Shown here: positions 36,564 through 45,292 of the stretch, in pieces
How positions within the stretch are numbered: the stretch's first letter is position 1
How the letters are laid out: each line of letters begins with the position of its first letter
Translations under genes and position numbers: made by a program
Assembly (NCBI GenBank): GCA_024743275.1
Contig: JANSWW010000002.1
Span: 62,001 to 126,000, forward strand
DNA: 64,000 bases
From: Alphaproteobacteria bacterium
Lineage (GTDB): Bacteria; Pseudomonadota; Alphaproteobacteria; JANSWW01
Direction of reading: 5' to 3'
Notes under the pieces: model-generated
The model's input: only the letters and a program-made list of their open reading frames with translations
What the model was told of the DNA's origin: nothing
Database searches by the model: none

Positions 36564-36589
36564 GCCGGGTCATGTCGCCGGGTCATGGC
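36564..36589. repeat. 13-bp tandem repeat at the rpiB 3' end
   Basis: GCCGGGTCATGTC (36564-36576) is followed directly by GCCGGGTCATGGC (36577-36589), and a weaker relative CCCTGGGTCATAAC lies just upstream. The rpiB stop codon lies in the second unit. Confidence 0.75.
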
Positions 36590-37029
36590 GAAGGCGTGAG
36601 TTTTGCCACGCGCCGCACGTGCCGCCCTCCTGCAAACGACGTTTCAAGAAAGACTTTGACGCATTCGCGCGCGGTTTCCGGACCGATCACCCGGGCCCCG
36701 AGGGCGAGCACATTGGCATCGTTGTGTTCGCGGGCAAGGCGCGCCGTTGTCGCGTCATGGCAAAGGGCCGCCCGGACGGCCGGCGACCGGTTGGCGGCGA
36801 TGGAGATACCGATGCCGGTCCCGCAGACAACAACACCGGCATCCACCTCGCCGGACTCGATCGCCCGCGCCATGGCGTTCCCGAAATCGGGATAGTCGAC
36901 GGATTCCTTCGCGTCATGGGTGCCGAGATCGACAACGCGAATGTCGGTCCGATCGGCCTCGAGATCGGCGCGCAGCGCCTCCTTCAAGGCGTATCCCGCG
37001 TGATCGGACGCCATTGCGATGGTTTTCAT
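36583..37029 (-). CDS. rpiB: Ribose 5-phosphate isomerase B
   Basis: Interconverts ribose 5-phosphate and ribulose 5-phosphate in the pentose phosphate path. The 148-residue product has the N-terminal ASDHAGYALKE, the catalytic Cys in VVCGTGIGISIAANR, and ALCHDATTARLAREHNDANVLALGAR. It is the usual length. rpiB next to glyA is a common alphaproteobacterial pair. The stop codon falls in a 13-bp tandem duplication. Confidence 0.95.
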   Translation of the reverse strand: MKTIAMASDHAGYALKEALRADLEADRTDIRVVDLGTHDAKESVDYPDFGNAMARAIESGEVDAGVVVCGTGIGISIAANRSPAVRAALCHDATTARLAREHNDANVLALGARVIGPETARECVKVFLETSFAGGRHVRRVAKLTPSP

Positions 37030-37129
37030 GCGGCCCGAAGCCCCTCCACTTCGAAAACAGAGGAGTTCGCATACCAGATTTCGAGGCTCTGCGGAAGAGC
37101 CCCGCTATATGATGACAAAACCGGTGCGA

Positions 37130-37621
37130 TCAATCGTCGGAGCCAGCCGCGGCAATGGGCTTTTCGTCGGACGGCTTCTTGGCAACGCCCGGCAGCGTCG
37201 CGACGGTGCCGTCGGCAAGCTGAGGGGCGGACGTGTCCTTGGGCTTCTTGGGGTCCTCCATGCGGCGCGCATTCCCCTCGAAATACGCCCCCGGCTCGAT
37301 CGAAAGGCTTTCCTGAATGACGTCGGCGATGACCCGCGCCTTGGCGAGGAAGCTGACCGACTTCGCCTTGATCTGACCGGTCACATTGCCGACGATGGAG
37401 ACCGTCTCCGCCTCGATGGCGCCCCGGACCGAAGCCCCCTCGCTAACCGTCAGGCTGGAGGTCTTGACGTCTCCCTCCACCATGCCGTCGACCTGAATCT
37501 CGCCGTCGCTCTCCAGATTTCCGAACACCTTCAGATTCTCACTGATGATGGACGGCATTTTCGGCTTGCCCGAAGGCGTTTGCTTCTGAGCGGATTTCTG
37601 GTTCGTCGACTTAGTGAACAT
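37130..37621 (-). CDS. Bactofilin (polymer-forming cytoskeletal protein)
   Basis: Self-assembling beta-helix cytoskeletal protein. The 163 residues have a short disordered N-terminus and a central DUF583 beta-helix (FGNLESDGEIQVDGMVEGD to IEPGAYFEGNARR, about residues 30-120) with regular six-residue hydrophobic turns. The C-terminal tail is flexible. Its start overlaps the end of the M23 peptidase gene by about 11 bases. Bactofilin-M23 pairs act in cell shape by directing a peptidoglycan endopeptidase, so a shape function is inferred. Confidence 0.92.
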   Translation of the reverse strand: MFTKSTNQKSAQKQTPSGKPKMPSIISENLKVFGNLESDGEIQVDGMVEGDVKTSSLTVSEGASVRGAIEAETVSIVGNVTGQIKAKSVSFLAKARVIADVIQESLSIEPGAYFEGNARRMEDPKKPKDTSAPQLADGTVATLPGVAKKPSDEKPIAAAGSDD

Positions 37622-39158
37622 CTCTACCTGCCTTGATGAATCGCCAGGGGTTGATGGGTTTGCCGTCTTTCAGCACCTCGTAATGGACGTGCGGTCCGGT
37701 GCTCCGCCCCGACGAGCCGAGCAAACCGACGGTATCGCCCTTTTCAACGATATCGCCGCGTTCTCTTTTTACCTTGCTCAGATGGGCATAGCGAGTCTTG
37801 AAGCCCTGTCCGTGATCGACCTCGACAATCCGGCCATAGCCTGCCATCCAGCCCGCCTTGGTGACCTTCCCGGGGGCGGTCGCCATGACCGGCGAGCGAT
37901 AGCGCCCTGCCAGATCGACTCCATTGTGGCGGGATTTGCGTCCGTTGATCGGGTCCCGACGAATACCGAACCGGCTGGTGAGCCAATAGTCTTCCAGCGG
38001 CTCGGCCAGAGGCATCGCCCGAAGGACGCCGTCGAGGATGGCGAGGCGGCCGAGATAATGATCAAGAGAGACCAGCATGGTGTCCATATCGGCATCGCCC
38101 AAACGGTCGGCCGGCACGACCCGGCGGGCCTCCGGCGGCAGCGCCTCGAACTCCTCCGCGGTCACGACCGGCAGGAACGGCCCACCACGGCCGGTGGCCG
38201 GCACCCCAGGGCCACCTTGCGGGTCTCCTTCCGGGCGCTGGATCGGCGCGATCGGGGGCGCGATCTCGAGCACATTGAGTCCGGCGGCCCGCAGGATTCT
38301 CTGATGATCCCCGATCGTGTTCATGGCCTGCTCGGCGATCGACTGAAGGCGGGTGCGATGTTCTTCATCCATCGCGTCGATCTTCGCCTCCAGGGAGTCG
38401 ATGCGATCCTCGGCCGAGGCCTTTTCAATCAGGACGCGGCTGCGCGCCTGCATGGCCTTGTGCATGTCCATGCGCATCGCCTTGACTTCCGTCGCCAGCG
38501 AATGGTTCTGGGCCTGGGACCGGGCCAGGCGGTCCTCCAACTCGTCGATCCGTCGTTGTTGTTCGGAGCGGGTCTGCGCCAGGCTCTGGTTTTCCTCGAC
38601 CACCGTGACAAGCTGGGACCGGAGCCCGCCAAGCCCGTCTTCCAACTCGATATTCTCCTGCGACATGTCCGTCAGGGCCACTTCCAAGGCGGAGAGTTGT
38701 TCGTGCATCGCCATGCGATGGCTATCCATCCGCTCGCGCTCTTCCTGGGTCAGTTCCAGTTGCCGCTCGGTGATGGAGAGATGAGTCCGCAGCGTTTCGT
38801 TTTGCTCGAACAGCCTGGACAGGGACTCCTGCTTGTCCCGCAACGTCTCGGAGGTGCGCGCCATGGACGCCCGGTAGTCCGCCACCTGGTCCAGCAGAGA
38901 CTTGTAGCGCACCTCGGCCCGCTCGATGGCAGCGTCCTTGCGCTCCACCAGGTCCTTCGTACGTACGTAATCGAAAACACCACCGGCGCCGATGACGCCC
39001 GCAACCAGCACGGTGATGGCCACCGTGCTCTGCAGCCGAGTGCTTAGAATGACGTAGCGGCTGGCCCGTTCGGAGCGGAAAATGATCTGCCGTTCTTGGA
39101 ACGCAGTCATCCACCGCGCGATCAGTTTATCCCTGATCGTGGAAAACACTTCGCCCAT
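37611..39158 (-). CDS. Membrane-anchored M23 peptidoglycan endopeptidase
   Basis: A 515-residue protein with one N-terminal membrane helix (about residues 46-66), a long periplasmic coiled coil rich in Glu, Arg and Gln (about 75-280), and a C-terminal LytM/M23 domain. Zinc ligands are present as HNGVD (H and D) and HVHYE (H), so it should be an active endopeptidase rather than a divisome activator. It overlaps the following bactofilin gene, which points to LmdC-like partnership in cell shape. Confidence 0.92.
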   Translation of the reverse strand: MGEVFSTIRDKLIARWMTAFQERQIIFRSERASRYVILSTRLQSTVAITVLVAGVIGAGGVFDYVRTKDLVERKDAAIERAEVRYKSLLDQVADYRASMARTSETLRDKQESLSRLFEQNETLRTHLSITERQLELTQEERERMDSHRMAMHEQLSALEVALTDMSQENIELEDGLGGLRSQLVTVVEENQSLAQTRSEQQRRIDELEDRLARSQAQNHSLATEVKAMRMDMHKAMQARSRVLIEKASAEDRIDSLEAKIDAMDEEHRTRLQSIAEQAMNTIGDHQRILRAAGLNVLEIAPPIAPIQRPEGDPQGGPGVPATGRGGPFLPVVTAEEFEALPPEARRVVPADRLGDADMDTMLVSLDHYLGRLAILDGVLRAMPLAEPLEDYWLTSRFGIRRDPINGRKSRHNGVDLAGRYRSPVMATAPGKVTKAGWMAGYGRIVEVDHGQGFKTRYAHLSKVKRERGDIVEKGDTVGLLGSSGRSTGPHVHYEVLKDGKPINPWRFIKAGRDVH

Positions 39159-39385
39159 GCGCGGTCGTCGCCCCCTGGCTCTTGCCTCTATTGTTCTCCG
39201 CCTCTTTAAGACCAGCCAATTGAGCCGGTTAAGCGGCTTTCCTCAAATCGTGCCGCAACCCCTCAACGGCGACACAATAAGATAGTTTGCGGGCGAGACT
39301 GCGACAGCCTGCCCGATATCACCCTACCGATAGCGCGCCTGATTCGCAAGCGACGGATACGCTTACAACTCAGAGTCGCATATCG

Positions 39386-39664
39386 CTATTCCTTGGGAGA
39401 ACCGCCAGATTGGAAGATCTTGCCGACCAAATCCTGAACCCGTGCGGTGTCCTCGGTATCGAGGACGATGCCCGAATTCTTGAAATCGACATTGTCCTTC
39501 AGGGCCTGTTCGCAGCCCTTGATATAAAGATCCATCAGTTCGGCGAACATAGAGAATTTGGCGTCGAGCGCGGCTTCCGATCGCATATTGAACACCGTCG
39601 AAACGGAACCCATGCGCTTCACCGAATAGTCCAGGTCCTGCACATCAGAAGGAGAAAGGGCCAT
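39386..39664 (-). CDS. Hypothetical small protein
   Basis: Not recognised. From the ATG at 39664 the product is 92 residues: MALSPSDVQDLDYSVKRMGSV, then FNMRSEAALDAKFSMFAELMDLY and an acidic helical end. It has no membrane segment and no Cys motif; a longer start at 39739 adds a basic stretch. It is followed by about 225 bases without a gene before the M23 peptidase gene, in which nothing convincing is visible. Soluble helical protein of unknown role. Confidence 0.62.
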   Translation of the reverse strand: MALSPSDVQDLDYSVKRMGSVSTVFNMRSEAALDAKFSMFAELMDLYIKGCEQALKDNVDFKNSGIVLDTEDTARVQDLVGKIFQSGGSPKE

Positions 39665-39795
39665 GCTCACCGTCCATCGGGGAAAAGGAATGGGGTTAAG
39701 ACGCTGATATACACCGATAGTTCGCCTCTCGACTAGCATTTATGACGAAAGCGTGTCGAACCGCGTGCGATGACCCCTTCCCGATTGACGCGTTC

Positions 39796-40413
39796 TCAGT
39801 CCTGCCGAATGGCCTCGATCTCGATGATCAGTTCGATTTCGTCGCCGACCCAGCCGTTCTCGACCGCGTACATCATGCCGAACTCGGACCGCTTCACGGT
39901 CCCCCGGGCGGAGATGCCCATCACATAGGGCTTGGCGCCGAAGGGATAGCGGCCGGACTTGTTCCACGTCACATCGAGCGAGAGCGGCTGGCTCACACCC
40001 AGCAGGGTCAGCGTCCCCTCGACCTTGCCGGTCCGATCGGAGACCGGCTCCCCGTCGGCGAAGGTGAAGGTCATGGTCGGATGTTCCTTCACATTGAAGA
40101 AATCGGTGCCCCGCAGATGGTCGTCCCGCCGCTGATGGCCGGTGTCGACACTCTCGGTGTGGACAACGATTTCGCCGCCGCCCAGGGTCCGGCTCTCCTC
40201 GTCGAACCTGAACCCGCCCTCGACCCGGTTGAAGCGGCCGAGCGTATCCGCGTACCCGATGTGGTGGACCAGGAAAGCGACGGTCAGATGCTCCGGATCG
40301 AGCACATAGTCCCGCATCTCCGCTTTGGCGGACGGCGCGGACAGACCCGCCGCGACGGCGAGAACGGCGAGCATCGTCAGGAACCGGTTCTGGATGAGGC
40401 GAAGGATCGTCAT
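39796..40413 (-). CDS. YceI-family periplasmic lipocalin-like protein
   Basis: YceI proteins have a lipocalin-like barrel that binds isoprenoids and other apolar ligands. The 205-residue precursor has a signal peptide with an AKAEM-like cleavage site near residue 32. The core is the barrel with VLDPEHLTVAFLVHHIGYADTLGRF, the typical His-rich opening, and SDRTGKVEGTLTLLGVSQPLSLDV. The ATG at 40413 puts the signal peptide at the N-terminus. It is divergent from the BchC-like dehydrogenase cassette. A second YceI is at 51953-52516. Confidence 0.9.
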   Translation of the reverse strand: MTILRLIQNRFLTMLAVLAVAAGLSAPSAKAEMRDYVLDPEHLTVAFLVHHIGYADTLGRFNRVEGGFRFDEESRTLGGGEIVVHTESVDTGHQRRDDHLRGTDFFNVKEHPTMTFTFADGEPVSDRTGKVEGTLTLLGVSQPLSLDVTWNKSGRYPFGAKPYVMGISARGTVKRSEFGMMYAVENGWVGDEIELIIEIEAIRQD

Positions 40414-40558
40414 GGCGGAACCTCTCTGGTCTTGGTTTAATTTGGTTTGCTCTACATGGCGTAGGCCCGATCGACCTTTCATGGAGTCGTGACGGATCAT
40501 AGGGTCGCGACGGATGGTGTTTGGCGTTTTCGTTCCCGACGGGATATAGGGGGCCGCC

Positions 40559-41575
40559 ATGACGGAAACACCTGCTCCCCGTGCCGATCTTCCCGCAACG
40601 ACCCGTGCCTTCTGGTTCGACGGTCGAGGTGGCGGATCGGTCCGGCATGATCCTCTCCCGCCTCTCGGGGACGGCGACATCGCCGTGCGGACCCGGTGGA
40701 GCGCCCTCAGTCGGGGCACCGAAATGCTCGTCTTCCAGGGGCGCGTCCCGGCGAGTCAGGCCCAGGTCATGCGCTGCCCATGGCAGGAGGGGGTGTTCCC
40801 CGGCCCGGTCAAATACGGCTACATGGCCGTGGGGGAGGTCGTTCGGGGAAATCGGGAAACTTCGGCCGGACAACGGGTTTTCGCCCTCGCACCGCATCAG
40901 GACTGGCTCGTCCTGCCGACCGACGCGGCGATATCGGTTCCGGATGACGTCCCGGACGAGCGGGCGGTGCTTGCCGCCAATATGGAAACGGCCCTCAACG
41001 GCGTCTGGGACAGCGGCGTCGGACCCGGCGACCGGGTCGCCGTGGTCGGCGCCGGGGTGGTCGGCTGTCTCATCGCCCGGTTATTGGCCCGCATGCCCGG
41101 CGTCGATGTGACGCTGGTCGATATCGACCCTCACAAGAATGTGATCGCCCGCGCCCTCCAGATTCCATTCGCCATGCCGGACTCGGCCCCCAGGGAGTGT
41201 GACATCGTATTTCATTGCAGCGGAGCGGGCGCAGGTCTCGCGGATTGCCTCGCCCTGTGCGGCATGGAGGCGATACTGGTGGAGATGAGCTGGCACGGCA
41301 CGGCGCCCGTGAGCCTGCCGTTGGGCGAGGACTTTCATGCCAAGAGACTGACGATCCGGTCGAGTCAGGTGGGCTCCCTACCGCCCGGCCGACGGCCGCG
41401 CTGGACCCATCGGCGGCGGCTGGAGAAGGCGGTGGCCCTGATGGCCGATCCAACCCTCGACGCCCTGATCAGCCATCGGGTCGGCCTCACCGACCTGCCG
41501 AAGACCCTGAAAGCGATCGCTGGCCGGGAACTCTCGCCTCTCGCTCTTTTGATCGACCACACCGACTGCGCCTAG
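40559..41575 (+). CDS. BchC-like medium-chain dehydrogenase
   Basis: NAD(P)-dependent oxidoreductase of the alcohol dehydrogenase fold, annotated in relatives as zinc-binding. In the 338 residues the N-terminal catalytic domain has [17 protein letters not shown] where true zinc dehydrogenases have a Cys, so the catalytic zinc ligand is absent. This opening resembles BchC of bacteriochlorophyll synthesis. The Rossmann domain has [18 protein letters not shown]. First of four same-strand genes (PTPS-like, GT4, methyltransferase), with only 29 bases to the next gene. Substrate unknown. Confidence 0.85.
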   Translation: MTETPAPRADLPATTRAFWFDGRGGGSVRHDPLPPLGDGDIAVRTRWSALSRGTEMLVFQGRVPASQAQVMRCPWQEGVFPGPVKYGYMAVGEVVRGNRETSAGQRVFALAPHQDWLVLPTDAAISVPDDVPDERAVLAANMETALNGVWDSGVGPGDRVAVVGAGVVGCLIARLLARMPGVDVTLVDIDPHKNVIARALQIPFAMPDSAPRECDIVFHCSGAGAGLADCLALCGMEAILVEMSWHGTAPVSLPLGEDFHAKRLTIRSSQVGSLPPGRRPRWTHRRRLEKAVALMADPTLDALISHRVGLTDLPKTLKAIAGRELSPLALLIDHTDCA

Positions 41576-41604
41576 AACCGCAGCGACTAGAGGAGACTTA
41601 CCGC

Positions 41605-42009
41605 ATGTACGAGCTGACCGTCCGCGAACACTGCATGATCGCCCATAGCTTCAACGGCGCCGTTTTCGGGCCGGCCCAAAAGCTCCACGGCGCCACCTAT
41701 GTGGTCGACGCGACCTTCCATCGGGACAGCCTCGACACGGATGGTCTCGTGGTCGACATCGGCCTTGCCGGGGAGGCGCTCAAGGCCGTGCTGGCGGAGA
41801 TCAACTATCAGAATCTCGACGAACTGCCCGCCTTCGCGGGCGTCAACACAACGACGGAGTATCTCGCCGGCTGGATCCATGGCCGGGTCGTGGAGAGGGC
41901 ACGGGACGGCGGCCTGGGTCCCAACGCGGACGGATTGACCGCCCTCACCGTCCGGCTCGGCGAAAGCCATGTGGCCTGGGCGTCCTACTCCGCCCCGATT
42001 GGCCGATAG
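41605..42009 (+). CDS. 6-pyruvoyl-tetrahydropterin synthase-fold protein lacking most catalytic residues
   Basis: The 134-residue product has the PTPS/QueD T-fold. It keeps IAHSF (H14), LHG (H28) and the TTTE (E85) and VRLGES segment. Compared with QueD the third zinc His is Ala30 (HGA, not HGH), the catalytic Cys is absent from the GPAQKLHG stretch, and the DH pair is N67-Y68 (EINYQNLDE). The known zinc/Cys/His mechanism therefore cannot operate unchanged. AGGAG lies ahead of the ATG. It is flanked by a dehydrogenase and a glycosyltransferase, so it may act on a related pterin-like or unrelated small molecule. Confidence 0.85.
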   Translation: MYELTVREHCMIAHSFNGAVFGPAQKLHGATYVVDATFHRDSLDTDGLVVDIGLAGEALKAVLAEINYQNLDELPAFAGVNTTTEYLAGWIHGRVVERARDGGLGPNADGLTALTVRLGESHVAWASYSAPIGR

Positions 42010-42017
42010 CGACCCCG

Positions 42018-43058
42018 ATGGCGGATTTGACATTCGTGGTGCCGGGTTCCCTCGAAACCCGCACCGGCGGTTTCTACTACGACAAGCGGATCGTCGAAGG
42101 CCTCCGGGACGGCGGCGTGGCCGTGGCAGTCCTTGAACTCGACGGCGCTTATCCGCTGCCCGGCGAGGTCGACTTGGCGACCGACACCGCCCAAGTGCTG
42201 GCGGTCGAGGGGCCATTGGTCGTCGACGGCCTGGCCCTGGCCGCCCTCGGCCCGGCGCTCGCCACCCGGTCCGACATCGTGCCGCTGATCCACCACCGTC
42301 TTGCCCTGGAGACCGGTCTCAACCCTGGCCTGCGGAACGACCTCGACCGGATGGAGCGGGCCGCCCTGATGCGGGCGCGGCGGATCATCTGCACCAGCCA
42401 GACGACCGCCCGCGATCTCGCCGGACTTCGGCTTCTGGCGGAGGTCCGCGTGGTCACCCCCGGCACCGATCCAGCGCCAGAGATCCGACACAACGAGCGC
42501 GCGGACGGCCCGCTGCGCCTGCTCAGCGTCGGAACGCTCACCCCGCGCAAAGGACATGACCTGCTGGTCGCCGCACTGGCCGATCTCACCGACCATGACT
42601 GGTGCCTAAGCATCGTCGGCGGCCGCCATCACGACCCGGAAACCGCCGCCGCCCTCGCCGCCCGGGTCGAAGAGGCCGGCCTTACCGACCGAATCGCCCT
42701 GTTGGGGTCGGTCGACCATGAAGCGCTCGCGGCCCATTACCGCGACGCGGACGTCTTTGTGCTCGCCAGCCGCTATGAGGGCTATGGGATGGCGTTTGCC
42801 GAGGCGCTGTCCTTCGGTCTGCCGGTGATCGGAACCAAGGGGGGCGCGATCCCGGAGGTCGTGCCCAAGGAGGCCGGGCTCCTCGTCCCGCCGAATGACG
42901 GCGCGGCCCTAAAGGACGCCCTAGAGAGACTTCTGACCGACGACATCTTGCGGCAGCGCTTGTCCGAGGGGGCCGCACAGGCGCGGGAAAATCTGCCGGA
43001 CTGGCCGGCCCAGGCCGCGCTGTTCAGCCACGCCTTGTTCGCCGAGCGCTTCCCGTGA
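42018..43058 (+). CDS. Family 4 glycosyltransferase
   Basis: GT-B glycosyltransferase of 346 residues. The N-terminal half begins ADLTFVVPGSLETRTGGFYYD. The C-terminal half has LLSVGTLTPRKGHDLLV, the donor-site E-x7-E motif in SRYEGYGMAFAEAL and GGAIPEVV. It starts eight bases after the PTPS-like gene, so the two are probably translated together. The acceptor is unknown; the context suggests a glycosylated metabolite or lipid headgroup. Its stop lies in a 17-bp tandem duplication that also carries the start of the next gene. Confidence 0.9.
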   Translation: MADLTFVVPGSLETRTGGFYYDKRIVEGLRDGGVAVAVLELDGAYPLPGEVDLATDTAQVLAVEGPLVVDGLALAALGPALATRSDIVPLIHHRLALETGLNPGLRNDLDRMERAALMRARRIICTSQTTARDLAGLRLLAEVRVVTPGTDPAPEIRHNERADGPLRLLSVGTLTPRKGHDLLVAALADLTDHDWCLSIVGGRHHDPETAAALAARVEEAGLTDRIALLGSVDHEALAAHYRDADVFVLASRYEGYGMAFAEALSFGLPVIGTKGGAIPEVVPKEAGLLVPPNDGAALKDALERLLTDDILRQRLSEGAAQARENLPDWPAQAALFSHALFAERFP

Positions 43059-43088
43059 CCGAGAGCTTTCCATGACCGAGAGCTTTCC
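43055..43088. repeat. 17-bp tandem duplication over the GT4/methyltransferase junction
   Basis: GTGACCGAGAGCTTTCC (43055-43071) is followed by ATGACCGAGAGCTTTCC (43072-43088). The first copy holds the GT4 stop; the second holds the methyltransferase ATG. Reading from the GTG of copy one runs to a stop at the second copy's TGA, so only copy two can start the gene. Confidence 0.9.
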
Positions 43089-43887
43089 GGCGGACTGGCT
43101 GGCCCTGCGCGCGCCGGCCGACCGCAACGCCCGGGACCGGGACCTGGAACGCCGGTTCGCCGCCTGGATCGCGGCCCGTCTCGAAGAGGGTCGCGGCCAG
43201 GTCCGCCTGCTCGATCTCGGCAGCGGCACGGGAAACAATCACCACCATCTCGCGGAGCGGCTACCGGGCGCCGTGGTCTGGACATTGACCGATATCGATC
43301 CAGACCATCTGGCGCATCTGTCGACCCTCGAAAGCGACGATATCGATGTCCGCCCGCTCGACCTTTCCGATCTTGACGTGGTGGCGGCCGCCCTACCGGA
43401 AGCCGACGCGGTCACCTGTTCGGCCCTGCTCGATCTGGTCTCGGAGGACTGGCTCAACCACTTCTGCCGGCTGATCGCCGAAGCCGGGATCCCACTGTTC
43501 GCGGTCCTCACCTATGACGGCCGCATCCGGTTCCATCCGAGCCATTCCCTGGACATCGAGATCCGCGACCTGGTCAACCGACATCAGCGGGGCGACAAGG
43601 GATTCGGGCCGGCGTTGGGGCCTCTGGCGGCCGGACGGGCCACCGCGATCCTTCAGAAGCTCGAGTACAGCGTTGCGACCGCCCCCAGCGACTGGCGGCT
43701 CGGCGGGCCGCCCCACTCCGGGGAGGGCGATCTGATCCAGACCCTGATCGACGGCTACGCGGGGGCCGCCGCGGCACTTGCGCCGGACCGCAAAGATGCG
43801 ATCGATGCCTGGCGCCTGGCGCGACGGGACACCGACAGGCTCGGCGTCGGGCATCTGGACCTATTGGCCATACCTCAAAAAATGTAA
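43072..43887 (+). CDS. Class I SAM-dependent methyltransferase
   Basis: A 271-residue Rossmann-fold methyltransferase. Motif I is LLDLGSGTGNNHHHL (residues about 45-59), followed by TLTDIDPDHLAHL for the SAM ribose and the D-VTCSALLDLVSEDWL motif IV region. The C-terminal third has RLGGPPHSGEGD. The acceptor is unknown. It is the last gene of the dehydrogenase-PTPS-GT4 cassette; four bases separate its end from the convergent LAB_N gene. Confidence 0.88.
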   Translation: MTESFPADWLALRAPADRNARDRDLERRFAAWIAARLEEGRGQVRLLDLGSGTGNNHHHLAERLPGAVVWTLTDIDPDHLAHLSTLESDDIDVRPLDLSDLDVVAAALPEADAVTCSALLDLVSEDWLNHFCRLIAEAGIPLFAVLTYDGRIRFHPSHSLDIEIRDLVNRHQRGDKGFGPALGPLAAGRATAILQKLEYSVATAPSDWRLGGPPHSGEGDLIQTLIDGYAGAAAALAPDRKDAIDAWRLARRDTDRLGVGHLDLLAIPQKM

Positions 43888-43891
43888 TGAT

Positions 43892-44179
43892 TTAAACTTC
43901 TTCCTGGCGGCTCTTTCCACGATAGATGAGGTAGAGATTCCGCATGTAGATGAACAGGCCCAGGCCTTGCCCGGCGATGAAGACCGGGTCGCCCTGGCTG
44001 ATCGCATAGGACAGCAGGATCGCCCCGCCGCCGAGCGAGAGGAACCAGAAGGGCAGCGGGATGACCGACCGCTTTAGCCGCTCGCTGACGATCCACTGGA
44101 CGAGAAACCGGGCCCCGAACAGAGCCTGCCCGCAAAAGCCGACAATGACCCAGGGGTCCTGAAAAACAGACCAATCCAC
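43892..44179 (-). CDS. LAB_N (lipid-A-disaccharide synthase N-terminal domain) membrane protein
   Basis: A 95-residue protein of three hydrophobic segments (FCGQALFGARFLVQWI, PFWFLSLGGGAILLSYAI, FIAGQGLGLFIYMRNLYLIY). It matches the LAB_N domain that is found alone beside polyprenyl-phosphate glycosyltransferases. It follows the GT2 gene by one base, so the pair is likely one unit. In Rhizobium, GT2 plus a small membrane protein make the dodecaprenyl-phosphate-sugar donor used by RgtA-D; the parallel role here is inferred. Confidence 0.88.
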   Translation of the reverse strand: MDWSVFQDPWVIVGFCGQALFGARFLVQWIVSERLKRSVIPLPFWFLSLGGGAILLSYAISQGDPVFIAGQGLGLFIYMRNLYLIYRGKSRQEEV

Positions 44180-44180
44180 G

Positions 44181-45017
44181 TTAGAGCCCTTTCTCGATGT
44201 CCACAGCCGGCTCTGTCATGCCGGGGCCGGTCGCTCTCGCGACGCTGATTTCGCCGGGACGCCGGGCCCGCCGCTTTAACCACATGAGCCCGAAGATATC
44301 CACCAGCCCGACCGCCGCCCGGCGCAGCACGGTGTATTTCGACTGGCCCATGGTCCGGTCGCGGTGGTGCACCGGCACGGACTTCACCTTGAACCCCTCG
44401 CGGACCACCAGGGTGGAGACGAAGCGATGCATGTGATCGAAATAGGGCAGATCCAGATACAGCACGCGCCGCGTCACCTTCAGGCCACAGCCGGTATCCG
44501 GCGTATCATCGCCGAGCAGCGCAAACCGGACCCGGAAGGCGGTGCGCGACGCGAAGCGGCGCCAGGCGGTGTCCTTGCGCTTGGCCCGGTGACCGATGAC
44601 CAATCCCCCGCCCTCGGCCTCGAAGGCGCGGTAGGCCTCGATCAGCGCCGGCAGATCCGCCGGATCGTTCTGGCCGTCGCCGTCCAAGACGCCGACCAGC
44701 GGGGCGCTCGCCTGCTTGATGCCGTTGTAGACGGCCCGGCTCTGTCCCGCCGAACGGCGATGGGTCACCACCGTAAGCTCGGGGCAGGTATTTTGTTTTT
44801 CAGACAGTTCGGCGGGCGTCGTGTCGTCGCTGCCGTCGTCGACATAGACGATCTCGAACGGCTTGTACGGCTCAAGGGCGGCGCAGATCTCATCAATCAA
44901 CGGCACGACATTGCCGGCTTCGTTCTTGACCGGCACAACGATGGAAATCGTCGGTTTGTTGGCCGTCGGCTTGTTGGCCGTCGTTTTGTTGATCCTAGGG
45001 GCGTTGGTCGGCGTCAT
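44181..45017 (-). CDS. Polyprenyl-phosphate glycosyltransferase (GT2)
   Basis: Transfers a sugar from a nucleotide donor to polyprenyl phosphate (DPM1/ArnC/RgtE-like). The 278-residue product has a GT-A core with SIVVPVKNEAGNVVPL at the start, VYVDDGSDDTTPA, and GVLDGDGQNDPADLPA (the DxD-type metal motif). The end (TMGQSKYTVLRRA) is family-typical, but the C-terminal transmembrane helices of many homologues are not obvious; the LAB_N partner downstream may supply the membrane anchor. Its N-terminus contains a repeated Thr-Ala-Asn-Lys-Pro encoded by a 15-bp repeat. Confidence 0.9.
   Translation of the reverse strand: MTPTNAPRINKTTANKPTANKPTISIVVPVKNEAGNVVPLIDEICAALEPYKPFEIVYVDDGSDDTTPAELSEKQNTCPELTVVTHRRSAGQSRAVYNGIKQASAPLVGVLDGDGQNDPADLPALIEAYRAFEAEGGGLVIGHRAKRKDTAWRRFASRTAFRVRFALLGDDTPDTGCGLKVTRRVLYLDLPYFDHMHRFVSTLVVREGFKVKSVPVHHRDRTMGQSKYTVLRRAAVGLVDIFGLMWLKRRARRPGEISVARATGPGMTEPAVDIEKGL
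44950..44994. repeat. Three 15-bp tandem repeats in the GT2 N-terminus
   Basis: GTCGGTTTGTTGGCC, GTCGGCTTGTTGGCC and GTCGTTTTGTTGATC are adjacent 15-base units (plus strand). They encode the Thr-Ala-Asn-Lys-Pro repeat just after the start of the GT2 gene. Length changes here keep the frame. Confidence 0.85.
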
Positions 45018-45292
45018 CCTGACCTCCCGCGGCGATATCGGACTCCGGAGTGCGGGGCTCCGCTCAAAGAATAAGACCAGATGTGGTAGTCATTTGTGGT
45101 TGGGGTCATAACATATGGATGGCGGTGGGGCATCCGCCAATTTCTAACCGACTCGGTTGCGCGACCGGCGAGACGCCGCCGCGTGAGGACACGGGGGAAA
45201 CCACGGAACCGGTGTCTTGGCAACCCCGAAACCGCGCCTTTCCGACGCCGAAAGGCATTGCGTCCCCCCTTAACCAGCGGCTAGAAGGCGCC

